Assembly (NCBI GenBank): GCA_037178675.1
Contig: JAYMGJ010000136.1
Coordinates: 1 to 64,000 of the forward strand
DNA from: Scleroderma bovista
Taxonomy: Eukaryota; Basidiomycota; Agaricomycetes; Boletales; Sclerodermataceae
Direction of reading: 5' to 3'
DNA: 64,000 bases
In this document: positions 24,964 through 37,087 of the stretch, piece by piece
How the letters are laid out: every line of letters starts with the position of its first letter
Position numbering within the stretch: the first letter of the stretch is position 1
Position numbers and translations under genes: made by a program
The notes under the pieces: model-generated
Told to the model about the DNA's origin: nothing
Databases searched by the model: none
Seen by the model: the letters and a program-made list of their open reading frames with translations, nothing else

Positions 24964-26472
24964 TCATGTGCCCTTGTGCTGTGTAAAATCTAGCCGTCGA
25001 GGGAGTGGTCGAAGGTCGTCCATCGGAGAGGAAAGTTTTCGCTTCAGTCTGTTGGGTGCAGCGGCCTTCACGCCAGGTCCATTGTCTGCCATGTCGACAT
25101 TTCCGTCGACCTCCTCGAGAGGCCGAGATGTTCGTGAAGTGGGTTTTGGGAGCTTGGATGGGTGAGTGGGGTATGGCAAACTGGTGAAATAGGGATGGTG
25201 AAGGGCCTGTAAAGGTTGGTGGCAGATAAGCGATGTTACCAGCAACGGGAGAGAGTAACTGACCTCCAGTGCACTGATCCGTCTCCCTGGTTCATAGATC
25301 AGGCATCTACTGAGCATGTTAAGTGCATCCCCCGAGGCTGCAGTAAAGAGATCGCGTAATGGCGTTTTTGGGAACTGCCCAACGGGAACGTAATCTGGGA
25401 GTTTTGTGTGACCCTGTATTGCCGCAAAAGCAACAGGATAAGATATTGTGGGGAAAGGTCTAAGGTACGCTTACTGGCCATTCTTCTTCCGTTGGCGTTC
25501 CTAGTGCACGGAAGATCGTTTTGAGTTGGTCCATGTCGGTCTCGCCAGGGAGATATGGTGTTCGAAGCATCAGCTCTGCGAAAATGCAGCCCACGGACCA
25601 GATATCGACTGCACTGCTGTAGTATCGACAGCCAAACAGGAGTTCTGGAGGTCGATACCATCTGCATAGTACAGAGTGAGTAATGACTTAACGACGAAAC
25701 CAGGCGGGGGCTTGTGGGCACTGACCGGGTGATGACTTGACTAGTCATCTTGTATCCCGGCTCTGCAAAGTCGCGTGCTAGACCAAAGTCAGCAATTTTA
25801 AGTTGTCCGTCGAACGCAACAAGTAAGTTATTGGGTTTTAAATCCTACAACGTCCCACGAGTAAAGCGGCACGGAAAGGCGAACAGGGTCTCGTCAACAT
25901 ACCCTATGTAATATGAAGCTCCTGTGGCAAAATTCGAGTCCACGGAAGGTCATTGCCATCCATGATTTGATGTCTGCTGGAAGGAAGACGAGTGACCGGT
26001 CCTTTATGATCATTTCGAGGTCGCTATCGAGGAACTCGAGAACCAAGTTGAGGTTAGTTTTGGAAGAAAAGACGTCTAGCAGCTTCAGATTGTGTTAGCC
26101 TTGTTGAATCATTCCGTTCGGACAACCATACCTCGATGATGTTTTGGTGATGCAATTCGCGGAGGTACTTGACTTCCCGAATGGCAGACATGTCCAGGCC
26201 ATCCTTGAATTGACCAACTTTGATCTTCTTGATAGCAACCTTCCGACCACTGACGACCTCCCGACCTAATGAATTTCACCCGAGGTGGTCAGCCTGGAAT
26301 GGACATGGATGGTGGTAATACGCCACACAGACCTCTGTACACAACAGCGTAGGTACCTTCACCGACTTTCTGGTCTTTTGCCCTATTCCGACTCGTTCAA
26401 ATCATTCTCCCTGCAAGGCAATGCTCACCATCGTTTTTGTCGTTCTGCGTTTGCCTTTTCTACGGCATCCAT
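24964..26472 (-). CDS. Cyclin-dependent kinase 7 / Kin28 (TFIIH kinase)
   Basis: Multi-exon kinase starting [15 protein letters not shown], then [13 protein letters not shown] (Gly-rich loop), [15 protein letters not shown] (ATP-anchoring Lys), [15 protein letters not shown] (PSTAIRE-helix equivalent), [10 protein letters not shown] (catalytic loop), KIADFGLAR (DFG), and the T-loop through [15 protein letters not shown]. These, with [16 protein letters not shown] and [10 protein letters not shown], match CDK7 rather than CDK1/9. CDK7 with cyclin H and Mat1 phosphorylates the RNA polymerase II C-terminal domain within TFIIH. The C-terminal tail ([20 protein letters not shown] to the stop) is basic and Pro-rich. 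At least six short introns interrupt the gene. The exact exon edges in the middle were not all fixed. Confidence 0.9.
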
Positions 26473-26691
26473 CGTACCTGACCAGTTTCAAGGGGTGAAC
26501 TGTGCTTGTAAATCTGCCGATCTTCACAGTATTGGGCCAGGTTGTAAGGGCTAGGAAGTAAAGTGTAAAATGTTGAGAGAACTGGTGATGGTAGTTTTGT
26601 GGTGGCCATAACAATATGCCATAACGCCATTAGAGGGAGGAAATCATATCATCCGCAGTGATGCCAAGATTACAACCTGTACTAAGGATAC

Positions 26692-28528
26692 CTATTTCCT
26701 CGCTCTCTTGCGGCTTCTATCTGAACCAGACTGCTCAACTTCCATAGGCACATGCTCGGTATCAGGTTGCGCTTCAGTTTGTTGTTTTTGCTTCCCCTGA
26801 GATAATAGTTTTTGTACCACCGTCTCCCACATTGCATCGTTGACACCCTTTGCCTTGACAAGTTGGTCACGAAGTTGTTGAACTTCCTCTTCAAGCTCGC
26901 TGACGCACACTGTTAGCGATGGACCAGAACTCTGGGATTCTGTGGATCGAACGAAGAAGGCGTAGTCACTTTGGAACTCTGACTCCGGATAGTCATATTC
27001 AGTTGCGCTGTTACACAGTGTCTAGAAAGTAGTCAGCATCAGCCAGGGTATGGTATGCAATCGATTCACCTCATCTTGAATGGGTAACATCATGGTAACT
27101 TCGTGGGCTTCCCTTGCCTTGGGATCTTTCATCCTGTGAAAAGGGGCAACAGGCCTAACAGGTATGACATCTTTTGCATCGACGGAACTGGAAACATTCA
27201 GGGAAAGACTAATGTGTCCAACAAGATCTGGCGGCTTAAGCATGGTCGCCAGAAACGTTATTGACATCCCTTTGTGTGAAGTGATCGAGCGTAGAAGTTG
27301 ATGAGAGGCAATATCATAAATGTGAATCAACCCAGATGCAGTGCCGACGAGAAGGAGGGAGGTTGTCATGGATATAGAAAGGGTTATCACGCTTTCACTG
27401 GATGTATTGTCGGTACAATGAGGGGTGAACAAGCAGCCACATACCTCACGGTTATGAGTCGCGTTTTCCCAAAGTTTTCATCATCCACATGGATGGCATC
27501 AGTAGCTCCTGCGCCTCCAACAGCTTCAATAATTTTTCCTCCATGTTTGCTATCACGTTCGCGAAAGAGATTGACTTGATGCACTGAGCCATCTAATGAT
27601 GCTGCAAAGAACATTCGTTCTGAAACATCCGACGCTATACAGGTGATGGGCTTCGGAAAGTGAAATGTGGTGATGAGCGATTGCGTAGCAAGGTCCCATA
27701 GCTAGTTCGATCAGCAACATGATACTAGAAGACGGCAGACGGCTTACCTTCACGGTGTGGTCCAGCGACGCCGTAAACACCCTACATTTTGGGAATGGAC
27801 CGATGCCGCAGACAATGTCGGTGACAGGAAGGGTGTGATCAGATAGAGTGAACTGAGGTAAAGGCAGTTCATTTTGAAGGTCATCATCGACCAGTCTGGA
27901 ATTACGAAGTCATGTAAAATGCCAGCTCAGGAAGCCAAGACGTACTTTGAAACAGACCAAACACAGACACCAGAGTCTTGGCTCCCAGATATCAACACAG
28001 TGCCATCCGAAGTGAATTTCAATACGTTGACTTGACGATAATGAGCATCCCAGGCATTGTACAATATTCCGGATGCGACCTACTATCACAGACGTAAGTG
28101 TTGCAGTCCACATCCCTGTTAAAGCAGACCCGCCTCCCAGAGGTATATTCGGCCTTGACTGGTACCCCCAGCGCAGTAATTTGCGCTTTGGTCCAGAGCG
28201 AGACAACTGAGTTTCTCCGGCAAAACTACTTTTAACGCAATTTGGTCCTGTTCAATAAATTCAGTAAACAACATATTTCGATATTCTTTGTACTCACCCG
28301 CTGGAAATTATAGATGTTCAGAACGGACTTGTCCATCTGTGCCCCGAGCATGATTCCTCCTTGCCCGTTCGCTGTTTCCACAAACGCAGTGCAGTGTGGT
28401 GCAGAGTTCGTTTGCCTAAATGATGCTAGGGTAGTGCCCGTTTGCAGGTCATGCAGGAAAAATGCTCCTGAACCTGATCCAGAGGGCTGCGGTGCAGTAG
28501 CACACAAAACTGTTTCTTGCAAAACCAT
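26692..28528 (-). CDS. ipi3: Ipi3/WDR18-like WD40 pre-rRNA processing factor
   Basis: Starts MVLQETVLCATAPQPSGSG, followed by FFLHDLQTGTTLASFR and LGAQMDKSVLNIYNFQR. DQIALKVVLPEKLSCLALD, RIYLWEVASGILYN and VCVWSV are WD40 blades. HTLPVTDIVCGIG, VFTASLDHTVK and ERMFFAASLDGSVHQVNLF continue the propeller, and the protein ends in a short coiled coil (SELEEEVQQLRDQLVKAKG) with a basic RKRARK tail. This order, including the coil after the propeller, matches Ipi3/WDR18, part of the Rix1 complex in 60S maturation and ITS2 processing. Several 50-60 nt introns split the frame. The start is 125 bp from the divergent J-protein start. Individual middle exon edges are approximate. Confidence 0.85.
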
Positions 28529-28653
28529 GGTTATTAGTGCCTGCGGAGGCAAGCCCACTGGTACATAAATTGAGCAGAGATGCACCGCCACAATATTAGT
28601 TCTAGTCTGTTCCACCAACTCTCCCCGACATCGTCGCCCGGAACGCAATCACG

Positions 28654-30128
28654 ATGGCTTCAAATCTCTACGACACGCTTGGCTTAAACCACCATGCAAC
28701 CCAGGAAGAAAGTATGTAAATCGTGCTCTGACATTTGTTATGCTTGTTAATGGGACTTGCTCCAGTCCGGAAGGCCTACCGACGAAGGGCCTTGGAAACC
28801 CACCCTGATCGTCTTCCGCAGAATGCCTCTGCAGCACAGAAAGCCACTTCCGAAGAAATGTTCCGCAAAGTATTGCTTGATATCTGACATCCAACGACCT
28901 CATCAGCTGACCACGTCGACAGGTCAACAACGCATACGAAGTGCTGAACGATCCTAGTAACAGAAAAGTAAGAAATCCTGACAACTGTTTATATTCAGAC
29001 GAATTCATGTTGTCCACAGCTATATGATGAACATGGTGTCTGGCCTCCCCCAGGACCTCAGATCAATGGCAGGCATGGTAGTAGGGACCCTTTCGGGGAT
29101 TCTTTCTCCCGAGACCCCTTCTTTACCGACTCTTTCTTCTCGCATGGTCGTACCGACCCATTCTCAAACTTCCCATTTGGAGGTCGCTCACCGTTCCACG
29201 GCTTCACCGACCCTTTCGTTCTCTTCAACTCTATCTTCGGTGACCACCATGGTGCCTTTTCACGGGATCCATTCTTTAATGACCCATTTGATCACTCATT
29301 TTCGGGACGTGGTGTAAGCTCCTTCAACGGAGGATTTACGTCGCCCCTTTCCCTGTTCTTCGGCTCCTCTCCATTCAGTGGTCCTCAGGGAAACACGCAA
29401 TCCTTCTCAAGTTCATCTCGCGGCATAATGTCTGGTGGAAATGGCCGCTGGACCTCCGAAACTTGGACTACTCAAACCATCAATGGGGTCACCCAGACCA
29501 AGTGTATTCGCAAAGATTCAGAGGTGGGGATCGTTTTGCAAAGCGCAAGGATTTTATTGACGATCCTCAAGGGCAACGAGAGTGTCGTCTATAAACTCCC
29601 AGATGGCACCACCCGTCGAACTCTCAATGGTGTTGAGCAGACTACGGGTAGTGAGCCTCGTGCTATCGAGCATGTGCCCAGGGATCATGGCTATTCGGCC
29701 CCCCAAGGACCCCCGCCTGCATATGAGGGGACAGTTTACCCTCCACCCGGGCAGCCGCAGTCTTCCCAACCATACCGAGAGCCACGCTCTACCGGTGCGT
29801 AGCCACACGAACACGCGTGCCCTTGACCCAGACACTGATGATTTTGGACACTGCAGGTCATCATGGTCATCACGATACTGCGCATGGAAGCCAGTATGCT
29901 CATAGTGACCAGCACGGCGTCAGATTTTCTCATTCGGATAAACATGGTCACGGTGATAGGCATGGTCACGGTGATAGGCATGGTCACGGTGAAAAATATG
30001 GGCACAGTGGCCAGTACACCCACGATGACAAGTACAGGCACAAAGAGGGTAGCCTAAGGTATGATGGCCTTGGCCGCCATGGTAGCTATGGTAGCCACCA
30101 TAATCATAATGGGTCCCGGGGAAGGTGA
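28654..30128 (+). CDS. class II J-protein (DNAJB-like) with histidine-rich C-terminus
   Basis: Six exons (28654-28711, 28766-28869, 28923-28967, 29020-29523, 29572-29794, 29857-30128) give 401 aa. MASNLYDTLGLNHHATQEE, RKAYRRRALETHPDRL (HPD present) and VNNAYEVLNDPSNRKLYDEH form a complete J domain. A Phe/Asp/Pro-rich stretch rich in DPF (for example FSRDPFFTDSFF, TDPFSNFPFGG) replaces the Gly/Phe linker of DNAJB6-like proteins. WTSETWTTQTINGVTQTK resembles the core after it. The last exon is rich in His, Gly and Asp, with three copies of HGHGDR/E encoded by an 18-bp direct repeat at 29945-29998. Family members act with Hsp70 against aggregation; metal binding by the tail is only a guess. Intron 4 is 48 nt, in frame and stop-free. 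Confidence 0.85.
29945..29998 (+). repeat. 18-bp tandem repeat encoding HGHGDR
   Basis: Three head-to-tail 18-bp units (catggtcacggtgatagg, the third altered at its end) inside the last exon of the J-protein gene. The length keeps the frame, so changes in copy number would add or remove six residues. Confidence 0.85.
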
Positions 30129-30377
30129 GACTGTCGGTTGGGGAGGTAGGATCGTGGCTTTTCTTTTTGCTATCTTGCTCCCTTTCTCTTTCACTTGCAT
30201 TCCGATTTCATCATCTGTACTTACCTCAGCATTATGATCCGTCGACTGTATCGAATATCACTTTCCTCGCACTGGATTTGTGGCAATTCAGACATCAGCA
30301 TGTAAGCAATACTTACATGCAAATAGTATGCACATTATATTATGACGTGACAACACTAGCTAACGTACCCGTCCTCA

Positions 30378-33202
30378 TTATAATCCTTCAAAAAATGACA
30401 GATCCTGAGCAGAAAGGCCACCCATCTGTGATGGTTTCGGCGCAGTTTGTGGCAACGGTTTTCCAGAGAGTGGCGGTGGTGAGCTCATAAATGCAAGAGG
30501 CGGGAAAGACGCCGGAGGTTGTGGTGGCATGAGTGGTGGTGGTGATCTGGACACCTGGTGCATTCTGCCTCCCGCTGCAGAACGGAGGAAGGGGGGAGTC
30601 ACTGGTACCAGCTTTTCCCCTGTGCCCAAACTCATGTCCAACAGCAGCTGCGGAGGGCAGGGCAGGGCAGGACCTGCCGGTGGATCATCAAACCCAAGCA
30701 AATCTTCCGCAGCGGGCGGCGGAGGTATGGGTCGCACAAGTAATGCAGGTGCCGCTGGTGAAGGCCACGTCCCTTTCGTCGTGCTAGCCTTGTCTATCAG
30801 ACTTTGTGTCCGTTGATGATCCACGGACGGCCGAGATGTGTGCTTTGGCATGCGATAATTCCTAGGGGGTGTGTTCTTTGCTGGGAGCGGTGGCGGGGAC
30901 GGCGACCTGGGGGTAGGTTGCTTGCGGGAGGGCGAAGAAACAAAATCATCGAAGTCGTCAAAAGATTGTGACATCGAGGAGCGTGCAGATCGAAGCCGGT
31001 CCCCAGAGTTTTGGGACTCGGGGCTTCGGATAGAGGTAGAATCGGAAGGCGCATGGGAGGGGCGGTAAGGTGAGCGTGAAAAGGAGGAGAAAAACTCCTC
31101 ATCTGAAGCTCCCTCGTCGTCTCCGCCACTCATGCTGTTCGGCCACATATAGGAGGAAGAGGATGGCGTGAATGAGGTTGAGGGTGGTGAAAGAGGTTGC
31201 ACGGCAGTCGGTCGAGGCGTCTGCGGGGGAGATATTGGTGGTGGAGGGAGTAGAGGGGGAAGTGAAAGCGGGGTAGCCTTGGAAGGTGGCGGAAGAGTGA
31301 ATGGGGACCGGGACCGGGAAAGTGGTTGCGGAGATGAAGGCTTCGGAACGGCTGATCCAATAGAGGGGCTTGGCGAATGGCTACCTGTATCCTTGGGCGG
31401 AATAGCAGGAGATAACGAAAGAGTTGGTGGGGAAATAGGCCTTGGGGATAGAGGAGGTGGAAGTGACAGCAGTAGGGAGGAGTTGGTTTGGCCCAAGTGC
31501 TGAGGAGGTCTGGATAGCGGTGCAGATATCAAGGGGGGTTCATTAAACGTGGGGACTGATGGTTTTGGGGGAGGGGGAAGGGGAGGGGGGAGCTTGGTAG
31601 GAAGAGGTGATGTGATTATATTAGACAGCGCCTTCGGAGTACCTTCTTGTTCATCATCTGGGTCACTAGCACTTGGGACAATATCAGACAGGTATTCTAA
31701 GTCATCCGCTGACAAAGCTAGTGAACTGTGCTGAGAACCCGTGCTCTTAGTGCGAGAGAATCGGTTTAGGAATCTTGAAACAGCAGAAGGCGCAGGGGCA
31801 AGTGTTGCAACAGTGGTTTCCGGGGATGCTTGTTGCACTGGCTGCGTCGGAGACGTAGATGTCGAAGAACGTGTGCCTGGCGATGTATCATGGTTGGTTG
31901 ACTGAGGTGAATTTGCACCTCTAGCACTGCTGCCGATGCTACTCCGTCTAGGGGATGTTTCGCTGACTTCCTCAGGGAGCGAAGGGACTGAAGGGGCTCT
32001 CCTATTCAAAAATGAAAGCAGGCCACTTGCTCCTCTTTTAGGCTTTCTCTCTTCAACTGTGGACCGATGCTCCTCTTTATCAAGAATACGCCAGCCAACA
32101 GGAGCTGCATCTGGAACAACAACTTCTTTCGAGACTACTGACCTCTGCCAATCTAGAGAGCCTTTGGAAGCCAATAATTTGGCTAGAGGACTGCTTCCCG
32201 CGAACGTTGAGTGTCTTGTCAACTTAAGAGCCTCATTCATCGCCTTGGCAGTGGCTGTGGTGGGATATTGTACGGCAGGGGGGAGCACAAAGTCATCAGG
32301 GATTAGCTCGTTTAAAAGCTCTGTTCTGAGAAAGTGGAATTTGCGAAAATGTGCATGAGACAACGTCATAAACGTACAGGTTTTCCAAACCATCAAGTCC
32401 GGTTTGCCAACTTTTTTCCGAAGCATCCTGTTTGGCGACGTCTGACTCCGGCCAGATCTCATCCAAAACTTCCTGGCACTGTCGAAGGATAGAAGCTAAC
32501 AACTCTGGAGGCTATGTTGAATGTAAGCCATGGATGGTTACCCACTTTGAAGCATCATACCACTGCACGATCAAGTTTCTCTTTCTCTTGCCCAGCAGTT
32601 TCCCACTCATCAGGAGGTTGAACCCCTTCCTGCTCGTCTTGAGAGTCTGGAGCGACATTCCAGGCAGATGCCCATTCATCATCCGGTACAGTTAGTATCG
32701 TAGGGTCTCCCCATGCATCAGGTTCCTCATCCTCACTGGGAGATGAAAGAGGTAATGTCGTGCCTCCTGGGACATCAGCATCAGGAACGATAGCTCTGTC
32801 CTCCTGGAAAGGCGGTGCAGTGTCAATCTGGTTGTGATGAACTATCAGGGTATTATATGGAATGTCTTGTGTCTCAAGAAAGGGTGGTGGAAGCAGGGCA
32901 GGCTCATGCTCGTCGTCTGGAGATGCAGAAGGGGGGTTCGCAGTCGACGCGGTGCGAGATATGATGATTGCCTCGTACGTGGAGGGACTCCATGTGCGTT
33001 CCTCTACTTCAGAGGATGTCCATAGTGGACCATCGTCTGCATGGGTCGAGCCTGACCACTGCGCAGTATCACGGATAGACCACGACGGAAGACCTATGTC
33101 GGCCTCCTCCTCGTGCACAGGCTTTTGCTCCGAAGTCGATGTCCACACAGTAGTTGGTTCTGATGGTGGTGGCTCCCAAGAATTGGCCCATGGATTGTCC
33201 AT
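30378..33202 (-). CDS. large Pro/Ser-rich protein of unknown function
   Basis: Three or more exons. The first runs from 33202 (MDNPWANSWEPPPSEPTTVW) to about 32562. A middle exon encodes PPELLASILRQCQEVLDEIW. The last and longest opens TELLNELIPDDFVLPPAVQY and runs to the stop at 30378; roughly 900 aa in all. The first exon is acidic with spaced Trp residues (DDEWASAW, PPDEWETA). The conserved-looking core is SPLAKLLASKGSLDWQRSVV to APVGWRILDKEEH. After this it is Pro/Ser-rich and disordered, with DDFDDFV, LLGFDDPP and a C-terminal GLSAQDLSFFEGL. I do not recognise the family. LLGFD fits a clathrin-box pattern and DDFDDF resembles adaptor-ear motifs, so an endocytic adaptor is possible but unproven. 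Divergent from the Ste50 gene, 119 bp apart. Confidence 0.7.
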
Positions 33203-33321
33203 CTGGCCGTGTTGATTGTTGGTTCCGGGATGTGCGAGGCGGAGGCATCATCGTATCACGTGATCGAAAGCACATTAGACACGTGATGATCTTGTTCTCC
33301 TCTCTGTCTTCACTACTTGCT

Positions 33322-35717
33322 ATGGCCTTGGACATCGTCAACGGCGACCGAAGCATCCTGGACTGGGACGAGGAGCAGGTGCAAGAGTGGCTGTCGAAAC
33401 TTGGCTTCCCCCAGTACCACCAGCAGATCAAGGGTGAGCCCTCTCTTTCCATTGGCTGGAACCATTATCGATTCAATTGTTCGTGCCGTCAGAACATCAC
33501 ATCGCTGGTGATGTACTCTGCATGCTCGATTCAGAATCTCTCAAGACTATTGGGGTGACTACGGTTGGCCAGCGAATAGCCATCCTCAAGGCCATCTATC
33601 AGGCCAAAGTTGCACATCACGTCCCTTTCGAGTCACATCACTATGTCCCTCCATGTAGGTAGCTTATCAATGTGACTTTCGGAACATATAGATCGTATCT
33701 TCTTCATAGCTGAACTACAGGAACGTGCTGTTTCTATCGAGAAGCTGAATGACCTTCTTCACGAACAAGGTATGTGCCGCACTGTACCCTTTCTATCCGA
33801 CTAATCGACCCATCCTTGCAGTTCACCGCGTGCAAACACTGGAGAACGACAATAGACGGCTAAATGAAACGTTGCAACACCTTTTTGACGAAGTCAACAA
33901 CTTGCGGAGTCCAGTACGTACACCAGGACCTTGTAACGCGATCCGCGTTCACCCTAGTTGTGTCACTAGGACGAGCACTCCTTGCAGCGTCAGCCTTCTT
34001 TCAAGTGGGCCCAGTATGTCAATCCTTCCAAGTCACCTACGAAACCCGATGTTGAATCACCAAATCCATCGCCGCACCAAATGGAACACGATCTCTCCCA
34101 AACACGATCTGTTCAGACAACCCAAATACAGGTCCCGTCTTCTTCGCAGCGAGTGCCTACTTCTTCGTCGAGTGAATCTCCCAGCTCTAGTAGTCATCCA
34201 CCACCAGCTCCGTCTTCGAAGGCAAATGCTATCCGCCAGGAAAGCTCCGACAATCTCAAGAGCTTCAAAGTTAGTTTGGAGGACCCAACTTGGAAGGTTT
34301 TACCAGCTGCTTTGAAGAAATACAAGATTAACAACGATAACTGGCAAAATTATGCGATGTTTATTTGTTATGGGTCGACTGGTATGTTGTTTTCACTCAG
34401 GTCTAACATTTCCGCTTACGCCATCACAGGAAATCGCATCGAACGTTGCCTGAGTTATGATGAGAAACCGCTATTACTCTTCCAAAAACTGAAGGAGGCC
34501 AAAAAGAACCCCGTATTTATGCTGAAACATATAAAGGATATCCGCTCGCCCATCGCAGTCGCTCAGCAAAAGCAAGCGTTGCGGAAAGCTTCTATCACAT
34601 CCGATCATTCCTCTAGCTCCAGCAAGCCTGTTGCAACAGGTCAAGGAAAGGCGGTCGCGCGCCTACCAAAGCTGGAGGTCAATGAACTGACTGCACCTGC
34701 GCCACCACTCACAGGAACAACCCCCCAAGCCGGCTGGCCGGAGCTTATGTCGCCGATAGTGGAAAACAAACCGGGAGAGGAATCAGCAAGTAGTCGGGAT
34801 ACGTTTTCATCCTCAACGACCCTGGTTCGACACTCAGCGGACAGTACCAAGTCACAATGCACAACGGTCACCGGCTCAGCAGATCCAGACCATGCCAAGC
34901 GAGAGATGCCACCACCGATGGCGGGAGTTTCGTACGCGATAGCTATATACCCATACATGGCGGAGCAGGAGGATGAATTTGATGTTGTAGTGTGCGTATG
35001 TTTGTCTGACTGGCGCTAATGGATGTTGCTGACCAGATCATGAAGTGGTAATACCTTCGTGATTCTCTCTCGGGCCCGCGGTTGGTGGGTAGTGCAACAG
35101 GACCCAACAGGTTCTGGTGTAGTAGACACAGATACCTCTAAGCAAGGCTGGGTACCTGCAGGTTGCTTACTTGAGACCAACGTCCCAGTTGCCTCTGCTA
35201 TTGCCGAAGCGACCGCCGCTGCGAAGGCCTCGGGTGCTCCGGATGCTGAATCCAAGACGCCCATCTTGCCCCTGAGCATCATATCAACGAGTTTCCCTGG
35301 TATTGCCTTGATGGACTATAAGAAGAAAGGTGACGAAGAGCTCGATTTAGTGAAAGATGACACTGTGAGAGTATTTAAGCGTTACAATCACTGGTCTTAC
35401 GTGTGTATTCACTTCCTTCGACGTTTGAATCTACACTAACTAGCGCACAGGCGGTCAAAGAGGAGGGCGGCGATCGTGGATGGGTTCCCGTACGTTGTCT
35501 ACGATCTGTGTTGCAAATCAAGCTGATAAGATAGCAGTCATGGTTTATTGGCAAAGTGCCAACGCCAGGGGTCACGCCACCAACACCGAGTACCAGTTCT
35601 GCACCTGCAATGAGTGGCGGTCCCTCGCTATCGTTGGATGCGGGTGAGGCGAACCAAAGCCAAGTCTCACCCCTGTCCTCCGCCTTCCCAGTGCAGAACC
35701 GCAGTGGGGCGGTATGA
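33322..35717 (+). CDS. ste50: Ste50/Ubc2-like MAPK adaptor: SAM, coiled coil, RA, two SH3
   Basis: Nine exons (33322-33433, 33493-33654, 33710-33769, 33822-33913, 33988-34381, 34430-34991, 35046-35400, 35451-35489, 35538-35717) give 651 aa. The SAM domain runs from LDWDEEQVQEWLSKLGFPQY to LKTIGVTTVGQRIAIL. A coiled coil follows (LQERAVSIEKLNDLLHEQ, VQTLENDNRRLNETL). The Ras-association domain spans WKVLPAALKKYKINNDNWQ to FMLKHIKDIRSPIAVAQ. SH3-1 opens YAIAIYPYMAEQEDEFDV and has GWVPAGCL; SH3-2 opens GIALMDYKKKGDEELDL and has GWVPSWFIGKVP. This SAM-RA-SH3-SH3 order is the basidiomycete Ste50/Ubc2 layout. These adaptors couple Ras/Cdc42 signals to the MAPKKK in mating and filamentation. All exon junctions keep phase. 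Confidence 0.9.
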
Positions 35718-37087
35718 TTTGTATCATATACCTTTCCCTTTATCATGTCTGTATCTATTAATGCATTTAGCTGCAACTCTCGTTTGGCTGGTACTCACTT
35801 TCCAGGGTTTCTAGTTGATCCCATTGCTCTCATCCGTTCGTTGACGTTAACGCTACGTTTCTCAATTAACTGCATGGACTCGTCAGATTCAGTAGTATGG
35901 TATTAATTTCATGACCACCCTCTTCCCATTTCCTCGCCACTGGCTGAGGGACCGCTGCTCGTCGCGTAGTTGGCTTGTATTGTAAACCTGGCTGATCCAT
36001 CTCTATACGAACCATATCGAAATGTTTTTACCCCCGATGCTTTACGCGATGCTCAGCAGGGAAGCTTGAGGGAAGCGGTATTGATCACACGACCACTACT
36101 TATCCCTGGTGGCAGAAGACAACTCGCTCCATTCCAAGGCCCAGCATCCTGTCAGTGTAAGTTCTGTGAATATGTAACGAGGCACCCAGACATAAGCCAG
36201 TTAATTAGTACGTTACTACCACAGGAGCGGGCCCAGCTGTCTTGCCTTGACATGCAACTTTCATCGTCCCACACCTTCCCTGGACGAAGCTTTTGTCAGG
36301 CTTCAAGACATTCAATGCGGCCCAACACGCCGGGGAACAGTACATCGATACGACCGCATCAGTTCGAATCGACGTTTCTAAACCCGCCGCCTTCTTGCAA
36401 TAGTATTTGTTGCTTATCCGTCCGCAATGGACTTGGAGGGGGATCAACAAGTACAGTCGCTCGAGTTGGCTGATCACTGGTCAGCGCTCAGCCCAAACCA
36501 CATGGAGAAATGTCCTTGGACTCCGTTTGCATTCTTCTCACAGTTGTAGCAACCAGCCAGTGTTTTGCCATAACAACAAAGTTGCCACTCGCACCTTTCG
36601 GCTTGCCAGGTATGTGGCGTTCCGCACAGTCCAAATCGGCCTCTCGGTATCGCCGAGGAGGTGCCACTGCTGACCCTTCTCTCGCTCGACCATTCTAGGG
36701 CTGTGGGACGCCGTACATATCGATCATGCTATGCTCATCGATCATGTGTATGCAGGGCTGACCAGCTGGTGTGCTTCTTGACGTGGCTGTCTCCAGAATC
36801 GATCTCGATGAATCCCCTCAGCTGAATACTGCTAAGACTCGGGAGGTTTCCTGCGCAGCATCCTTAAATGAGTATTCTTTAGGATGGGTTGGCTTTTGAT
36901 GATACCATTCCGTCAAAGTTGACCCTGTCTGTATATTGCAACTTTTCCGACAGCCAAACAGGCTGACCGCTAGATTGTTTGGAAAGGCCAACTGCTGTAC
37001 GACAGAGGGGATGGGCGTTGCACCGATTTGGTTACAGCGGGCTACCTGTCAAGCAACGAAACCTTGCTAACTTAGTCGCTCTTCCGA
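35718..37087. other. spacer between the two Ste50-like genes
   Basis: About 1.4 kb. A 167-codon plus-strand frame at 35970-36473 and overlapping minus frames have no recognisable domain. No SAM-domain or coiled-coil sequence like that of the upstream gene was found, so the 5' part of the duplicate is absent or beyond recognition. Confidence 0.5.

Noticed and set aside
35970..36473. Plus-strand frame as the missing SAM part of the second Ste50-like gene
   Set aside because: No SAM-domain residues or similarity to exons 1-4 of the upstream gene could be found, and stops intervene before 37088.
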